A DNA stretch of 64,000 nucleotides. Origin: Marivita lacus. Lineage in GTDB: Bacteria; Pseudomonadota; Alphaproteobacteria; Rhodobacterales; Rhodobacteraceae. The stretch is taken from contig NZ_BMFC01000001.1 of the NCBI RefSeq assembly GCF_014637725.1, positions 436,632 to 500,631 on the forward strand, given 5' to 3'. Shown one piece after another: positions 60,848-64,000 of this stretch (the first letter of the stretch is position 1; every line of letters starts with the position of its first letter). The notes beneath the pieces are model-generated. The model saw nothing but the letters and a program-made list of their open reading frames with translations, made no database searches and had not been told where the DNA came from. The translations under genes were made by a program, and so were the position numbers.

Positions 60848-62782
60848 ATGTCTGTGACCTCGGATCTGATGGAACTGCGTGAAGACGCCATCCGCAAGCA
60901 TTATGCGGCAGCCAATGCCATGCTGGAGGGGTTCGACCACACGCCACGGGTGGCGTCTGGGGCGGAGCCTGCGACGCAGGAGCGGTCTTCGGGGATCGGA
61001 ACGCGGCGGCGGTTTCGGTCAACGACGCCGGGGCTGGTGACGCGGTCCACTGCGCGACCAGACGGCGTGCACCTGCTCGACCGGATTGCGGAGGCGGATG
61101 GGGATGATCCGCTCGTGTCGCCCGCGCAAGCGGCGGTGATGCATGGGCTGCGGCGGGCCTTGGGGATTGCGCTGGCGATGGGCGAGGCGGTTTCGGATGC
61201 CACGGGCCTTGGTGAGTTGAAGCGCGCGAATTTGCAGGGGTCGTTGGGTGCAGATCGGAAAGCGGAGTTTTCGGCTTTGCTGGAGGGTGAGGCGCTGGCT
61301 GTGGGGTATGTCTTCGCCAATGCGACGGCATTTCTGTTGGCGTCTCAGTCGTCGGAGGTGACGGTCGATGTGGGTGAGGTGCAGGAGGTGTTGACCGACA
61401 ATGCGCAGTTGGCCTTGCATGGGGCGCTTTGGGAGTTGGACCAGAAACTGGCGTTGCATGCGAGTGACGAGCCGCGCATGGTGGCGACCGTGCTCGCCTT
61501 TGCCGAACAGCTGATGGAGCGGATCGCGCTTCGGGCGCAGAACGGCGCGCGGACAGGAGCGTTCACCTCGGCCAATTGGCGGGTGGAGGCGGATGACCTG
61601 ACGCTGCGGGGCTTCACGCCTGCGACCAAGGCCAAAAGCACCACCCTTACCATGCAGTTCAAGAAGCCGAACGAGGTGGTGGGCAACCACATCGCCAAGT
61701 ACCAGGCGATGCGGCTGGCGAAGATGCTGATGGCCTATGACTTTGAACGAAGGCTCAACCCGTTTGCCGAACTCGGTGGGTTCATCTTTACCTTCATGGG
61801 GGATGGCGCGCCGGGGACGGGCAAGACGACGCTGATCCAGATGATGGCAGGGATGATCCATGAGTATTGCCAGAACGCGGGCTACACGTTCAGGTATCAG
61901 AATTTCGGCATCGACAATATCGACAGCTATCAGGGCAAGTCGGGGCAGAACGCGAAGGCGTTCATCAACAATGTGCTCGACCCTTCGGTGATCGGCTTCG
62001 GGACGATTGACGACATCGACCAGATCGCGGGCAAGCGCGGCGACCGGCAGTCCAGCGCGGGCCAGCAAGAGGTCACGGCGGTGTTCATGGAGGCGTTCGC
62101 GGGGGCCAATACGGTGGTGCGGGGGAACTGCACGTTCGGCATGTTCTCGAACTTTCCCGAGAACGTGGATGATGCGTTGCGGCAGCGGGCGGGGGCGCGG
62201 TTTCTTGTGGACGGGCCGCAGACGCGGGAGGATTACATCGACATCCTCGCGCTCTTGATGGGGCGCAAGCACGACATCCCGCTGGGCGATCACGAGCTTT
62301 ATGCGGCGCAAGCCATCCAGAAGGCGGTGGCGGCGTCGTTCGCGTCGCACAATCGGCCCAAGGAGCCGGGGCTTTTGGAGGTGTTCGACCGGGTGTCGTC
62401 GCAGATCGGCGCGCTCGACACGATTGCCAAGATGGGCACCTATCTCAAGGCCATTCAGGAGGCCGACCCGCGCTTTACGGGCCGCGCGATCAAGAACATC
62501 ACCGACGCGGTGAAGGTCCGCGCGATGGATTTCGAGTTGCCGGATGACTGGATGGAGCAGCCGGATCTGTTCCTGTTCAAACCGTATGACGAGAAGGCCG
62601 CGATGATCGAGGAATTGCGGCGGCCGATCACGACTCAAATGGTGATCCAGGAGATCAACCGCTACGCGGATTCCGAGTTCAGGTACGCGGACAAGTCGGA
62701 TGAGGTGGCGATCGAGGGGATGGTGCGGGACTTCGGGCGTCAGGAAGAGGCGAAGAAGAGATGGTTGGAGGGGAAGGGGTGA
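60848..62782 (+). CDS. AAA-family ATPase of the telA-type operon
   Basis: 644 residues. The ATPase core is in the middle: Walker A GAPGTGKTT at about 319-327, Walker B GFGTIDDIDQI at about 380-390, a sensor-like NCTFGMFSNF and an arginine-rich end RQRAGARFLVDGPQTREDY. The first 300 residues are a helical domain without known signature. The overall look is of a AAA ATPase that remodels something for the operon. Its stop overlaps the next gene (GTGA). Confidence 0.82.
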   Translation: MSVTSDLMELREDAIRKHYAAANAMLEGFDHTPRVASGAEPATQERSSGIGTRRRFRSTTPGLVTRSTARPDGVHLLDRIAEADGDDPLVSPAQAAVMHGLRRALGIALAMGEAVSDATGLGELKRANLQGSLGADRKAEFSALLEGEALAVGYVFANATAFLLASQSSEVTVDVGEVQEVLTDNAQLALHGALWELDQKLALHASDEPRMVATVLAFAEQLMERIALRAQNGARTGAFTSANWRVEADDLTLRGFTPATKAKSTTLTMQFKKPNEVVGNHIAKYQAMRLAKMLMAYDFERRLNPFAELGGFIFTFMGDGAPGTGKTTLIQMMAGMIHEYCQNAGYTFRYQNFGIDNIDSYQGKSGQNAKAFINNVLDPSVIGFGTIDDIDQIAGKRGDRQSSAGQQEVTAVFMEAFAGANTVVRGNCTFGMFSNFPENVDDALRQRAGARFLVDGPQTREDYIDILALLMGRKHDIPLGDHELYAAQAIQKAVAASFASHNRPKEPGLLEVFDRVSSQIGALDTIAKMGTYLKAIQEADPRFTGRAIKNITDAVKVRAMDFELPDDWMEQPDLFLFKPYDEKAAMIEELRRPITTQMVIQEINRYADSEFRYADKSDEVAIEGMVRDFGRQEEAKKRWLEGKG

Positions 62783-63099
62783 CGCTGTTTTCCGTCTTCA
62801 CGTTTGCCCTGATACTTGGCCTTTGCTTTGCTCTGCCTTCCGCACTGCCGGTGCGCCGTGACGCAACATGGAAAGGTTTGAAACGCTTTGCTCTCAGCGC
62901 ATTTGGGATTGGGATTATACTCGGACTTGCGAACTGGACGTATTTTCGTATTTCGGGCGACCCGGTTTTGGGACGTAGTTTCTCGTCCAACATGATCTTT
63001 TCTTGGGTGGGATCCGCCATACTTTGGGCACCTCTCCTTGCTATTCGTGTCATTCAGATTGCTGCCCGCGAAAGGCAGAGCTTGGAGGGGAACGGATGA
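62779..63099 (+). CDS. Small three-helix membrane protein
   Basis: 106 residues from GTG 62779, which overlaps the AAA stop (GTGA); GGAGGGGAAGG is upstream. Hydrophobic segments at about 4-22, 33-55 and 73-98 make three membrane helices. No known family. A/T-richer than the AAA gene. Overlaps the next gene by ATGA, so it is made together with it; an effector-and-membrane-partner relation is an inference. Confidence 0.65.
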   Translation: MTLFSVFTFALILGLCFALPSALPVRRDATWKGLKRFALSAFGIGIILGLANWTYFRISGDPVLGRSFSSNMIFSWVGSAILWAPLLAIRVIQIAARERQSLEGNG

Positions 63100-63851
63100 A
63101 TGGTGAACATCCTCTCTGGGCTGCGGGTCCTGCAGAACTATTGCAACATGGTATTTCACTGATTTCCGAGCAGTCAGATGCAAAGCGTCGTATTGCAATG
63201 ATCTTGGTCGATAATGCAGCCGAGCTGACCATGCAGACCTATTTGACACTACCAAAACGGGTCACTGGTTTACAACTTTCTAGACGCGAGCGGGACGAGT
63301 ACTGCAAAAACTTTCCTAGTCTTTTGGATGGTATCGAACAACACGCCAGTGACAAAATCATTGGTTTGAACTTAGGGGAATTTGAGTGGTTTCATAGATT
63401 AAGGAATGAACTTTATCATCAAGGTAATGGCTTAACGATTGAACGAAAAAACGTCGAAGTTTACGCAGAGCTATGCGAAAAGCTCTTCGAAGCGCTCTTT
63501 GGCGTCGAATTGGAAATTGTGTTCCCGGAGAATTCACATGCTGAGCTTATTGGCGAGTTTTTCGATTCTTGGATCAAGATTGAACGCCTACTGGCCCAAT
63601 GGGCACAGAACGGCAGGCACTCTTCATCTTCAATGAATGTCGTATCTTTAAATGAAGAAGGAGAACTTTCAGCGGCAGTTGTGATGACCTTTTCTGAGGT
63701 TCAGAAAATTCGAAATCAATTGATACATGGCGAAGCAGAAGTGGACGAAATGCTCCGAGACACCAACATGACGAAGATAAAACTTGTCGAGCATGCGGTG
63801 TCAGAAATGGCTGCGAGAAAACGTCAAAGATCGCAGAGTGACGAAACATGA
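63096..63851 (+). CDS. Protein with two HEPN-like RNxxxH motifs
   Basis: 251 residues from ATG 63096, with GGAGGGG upstream. Two helical repeats each carry a motif of the HEPN ribonuclease type: R103-N-E-L-Y-H108 in FHRLRNELYHQG and R206-N-Q-L-I-H211 in KIRNQLIHGEAE. R-x4-H with N after R is the classic HEPN catalytic signature. HEPN proteins are common RNases in toxin and defence systems. The gene is clearly A/T-richer than the flanking ones. Overlaps both neighbours by ATGA. Confidence 0.7.
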   Translation: MNGEHPLWAAGPAELLQHGISLISEQSDAKRRIAMILVDNAAELTMQTYLTLPKRVTGLQLSRRERDEYCKNFPSLLDGIEQHASDKIIGLNLGEFEWFHRLRNELYHQGNGLTIERKNVEVYAELCEKLFEALFGVELEIVFPENSHAELIGEFFDSWIKIERLLAQWAQNGRHSSSSMNVVSLNEEGELSAAVVMTFSEVQKIRNQLIHGEAEVDEMLRDTNMTKIKLVEHAVSEMAARKRQRSQSDET

Positions 63852-64000
63852 ACCGCCTCATCCAATCCGGCCTGATGTTCGGCAACCTGATCCATGTCAC
63901 CTCGCCGGCGCTCATCGAACGGTATAACAGGGCGCTCAAGCATCTCACGGGCAAGACCACGACCCAGACCGATTTCCACATCGACATTTCCGGCTTCTCG
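63848..64000 (+). CDS. DUF6638-like protein, N-terminal part (cut by window end)
   Basis: Only 51 residues are visible, starting MNRLIQSGLMFGNLIHVTSP and continuing ALIERYNRALKHLTGK. It overlaps the HEPN-like gene by ATGA. I recall such a start in a roseobacter family (DUF6638) found next to a AAA ATPase and TelA, but cannot verify it. G+C-richer than the gene before, so it looks like part of the older backbone. Confidence 0.6.
   Translation, partial: MNRLIQSGLMFGNLIHVTSPALIERYNRALKHLTGKTTTQTDFHIDISGFS

Overview
The window is high-G+C DNA from an alphaproteobacterium, most likely a marine Roseobacter-group member of the Rhodobacteraceae. This is judged from gene content and order (serC/serA divergent from serB, glcDEF, trhO, a DUF599/HemJ pair, homospermidine synthase, sarcosine-oxidase-type and type III glutamine synthetase clusters). 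It is also judged from the GGGGGGC-rich spacer ending in GATATTTTTG between glcD and glcE, which I recognise from such genomes. No species call is justified. I saw no tRNA or rRNA gene, insertion sequence, prophage or CRISPR array. Gene density is high and many neighbours overlap by 1 to 4 bases, so operons are tightly coupled.

Layout. 1-3.9 kb: serine biosynthesis (serA partial, serC behind a structured leader, divergent serB) and a Rhizobium-type asparaginase. 4-6.5 kb: an IalB-family exported protein, rlmN and an unknown gene. 6.6-9.6 kb: copper export (copA-cueR) with a textbook CueR-type promoter and a self-complementary element behind cueR. 9.6-13.4 kb: an aldose epimerase, a haem-only ferric-reductase-like membrane protein with a Tat-exported partner, an unknown protein and an HTH regulator. 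13.6-18.3 kb: homospermidine synthase, a DUF4214 surface-type protein and an OmpA-type protein. 18.5-24.2 kb: pheS-DUF2513-pheT, a methyltransferase, YtoQ and mscL. 24-31.5 kb: a PQQ-type sugar dehydrogenase, NAD salvage (pncB, pncA) with terB and a cysteine-cluster gene, trhO and small membrane proteins. 31.5-37 kb: the glycolate oxidase operon, a trypsin-like protease and Hsp20. 37-41.8 kb: a phytase-like esterase behind a Pho box, succinate-semialdehyde dehydrogenase and an alpha/beta hydrolase.

41.9-57.7 kb is the metabolic centrepiece. It has a four-subunit sarcosine-oxidase-type dehydrogenase (B-D-A-G order) and a three-gene glutamate-synthase-like set with a type III glutamine synthetase. 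Together these match the parts list of the N-methylglutamate route for monomethylamine (GmaS, MgsABC, MgdABCD). The two halves are separated by a TrkH/TrkA potassium-uptake operon, a new-looking 50-residue membrane protein and a HisKA_2-type sensor kinase. The small D subunit lacks the cysteines that bind zinc in sarcosine oxidase SoxD, which favours a substrate other than sarcosine. The mgs genes follow a cupin-type regulator and have an unusual array of overlapping palindromes in front.

58.5-64 kb holds a tight co-directional operon: a TelA-family protein, an unknown 371-residue protein, a AAA ATPase, a three-helix membrane protein, a protein with two HEPN-like RNxxxH motifs, and a final gene cut by the window edge. 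The membrane and HEPN-like genes look A/T-richer than their neighbours and sit between genes that look like a conserved backbone. This is the best candidate here for an undescribed stress or defence system.
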